From positions 1 through 5,429 of the forward strand of contig JADFNQ010000101.1 in NCBI GenBank assembly GCA_022563285.1: DNA of 5,429 nt. The letters run 5' to 3'. Position 1 is the stretch's first letter; every line of letters begins with the position of its first letter. Shown piece after piece: positions 4,987 to 5,429 of this stretch. The translations under genes were made by a program, and so were the position numbers. Under the pieces are notes generated by a model. It did no database searches and was not told the origin of the DNA. It saw only the letters and a program-made list of their open reading frames with translations. Origin of the DNA: Chloroflexota bacterium (GTDB lineage Bacteria; Chloroflexota; Dehalococcoidia; SM23-28-2; RBG-16-64-32).

Positions 4987-5429
4987 ATGTTTACGCACCT
5001 ACACCTTCACACCGAATACTCCCTCCTGGACGGCCTCTCACGCATGCCGCTGCTCATGGACCGCGCTCTGGAGCTGGGCCAGGAGGCGGTCGGCCTGACG
5101 GACCACGGCGTCCTCTACGGCGCCATCCAGTTCTACAAGGAAGCTAAGGCCCGCGGCATCAAGCCCATCATCGGCGTGGAGGCGTACATCGCCCGCGACT
5201 CCCGCCACTCGCGGGAGCCCAACGATAAGCAGCCCTTCCACATGACGCTCCTGGCCAAGAACGAGACGGGTTATCGCAACCTGCTTGCCGCCAGCACCAA
5301 GGCCCACCTGGAAGGCCACTACTACCGCCCGCGTATGGACAAAGAGCTGCTGGAGGAGCACCAGGAAGGGATCATCGCCCTCTCCGGCTGCAACTCCAGC
5401 GAGGTCGCCCGCCTGTTGACGGAGGGCCG
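4987..5429 (+). CDS. dnaE: DNA polymerase III alpha subunit, N-terminal PHP domain, C-terminus cut by window edge
   Basis: The frame opens at ATG 4987 and runs off the right edge after 147 codons and two bases. The protein starts MFTHLHLHTEYSLLDGLSRM, the classic DnaE/PHP opening. Metal-ligand candidates of the PHP fold are visible: H6 and H8 of the HLH motif, D39-H40 in GLTDHG, E65 in GIKPIIGVEAYIA, H85 in PFHMTLLAKN, and C135 in ALSGCNSSE. Retention of the histidines suggests a metal-binding PHP domain, unlike the degenerate one of E. coli. The full protein (usually about 1,100-1,200 residues) is the replicative polymerase catalytic subunit in the cytoplasm. The frame is closed by a TGA at 4954-4956 and homologues begin at this point, so the ATG is well supported. 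There is no clear Shine-Dalgarno site. The upstream neighbour is divergent, so dnaE is first in its transcript. Confidence 0.96.
   Translation, partial: MFTHLHLHTEYSLLDGLSRMPLLMDRALELGQEAVGLTDHGVLYGAIQFYKEAKARGIKPIIGVEAYIARDSRHSREPNDKQPFHMTLLAKNETGYRNLLAASTKAHLEGHYYRPRMDKELLEEHQEGIIALSGCNSSEVARLLTEG

Noticed and set aside
4806..5147. Plus-strand open frame spanning the intergenic region into dnaE
   Set aside because: It overlaps the clear dnaE frame and runs through the TATAAT box and hairpin. The composition is Pro/Arg/Gly-rich with no homology signal.
1..5429. CRISPR array, tRNA or rRNA genes, complete insertion sequence, defence or toxin-antitoxin system
   Set aside because: No regularly spaced direct repeats, no tRNA-like cloverleaf arms, no rRNA-like segment and no transposase, nuclease or toxin motifs were seen on either strand.

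Overview
The window is GC-rich bacterial chromosomal DNA with four protein-coding regions, two of them cut by the window edges. The layout is: a leftward LLM-class (bacterial luciferase-like) oxidoreductase fragment at 1-601; a divergent rightward LLM-class oxidoreductase at 796-1887; a large leftward membrane-anchored beta-propeller protein at 2015-4714; and a rightward fragment of DNA polymerase III alpha subunit (dnaE) from 4987 to the right edge. No tRNA, rRNA, CRISPR array or intact mobile element is visible.

The organism cannot be fixed from the sequence alone. High GC, several luciferase-like oxidoreductases side by side, and a DnaE N-terminus of the HLHLHTEYSLLDG type would fit a Chloroflexota/Dehalococcoidia-like (for example SAR202-type) or actinobacterial genome. 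I lean towards Chloroflexota, as an inference of low to moderate confidence.

Region 602-795 separates the two divergent oxidoreductases. It holds a Shine-Dalgarno site for the left gene, a TATACT box overlapped by an imperfect 17-bp inverted repeat (candidate promoter/operator), and a short GC3-rich reading frame without a start codon. That frame reads like the C-terminal tail of an alpha/beta hydrolase and may be a gene relic. The right-hand oxidoreductase starts at TTG. Region 1888-2014 lies between convergent stop codons and holds a nested inverted repeat without a T-tract. Region 4715-4986 separates the divergent propeller gene and dnaE. It contains the propeller gene's strong Shine-Dalgarno site, a hairpin resembling IS200/IS605-type transposon ends, and a perfect TATAAT box in front of dnaE.

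The genes do not form an obvious pathway. The two oxidoreductases probably act on unknown small organic substrates with F420 or FMN. The propeller protein probably works outside the cytoplasmic membrane in binding or scaffolding. DnaE is replication housekeeping. I find no convincing new multi-gene system. The more unusual points are the 21-bp tandem duplication that builds heptads in the propeller protein's juxtamembrane helix, its roughly 17-blade architecture with one shortened and one degenerate blade, and the structured intergenic repeats.
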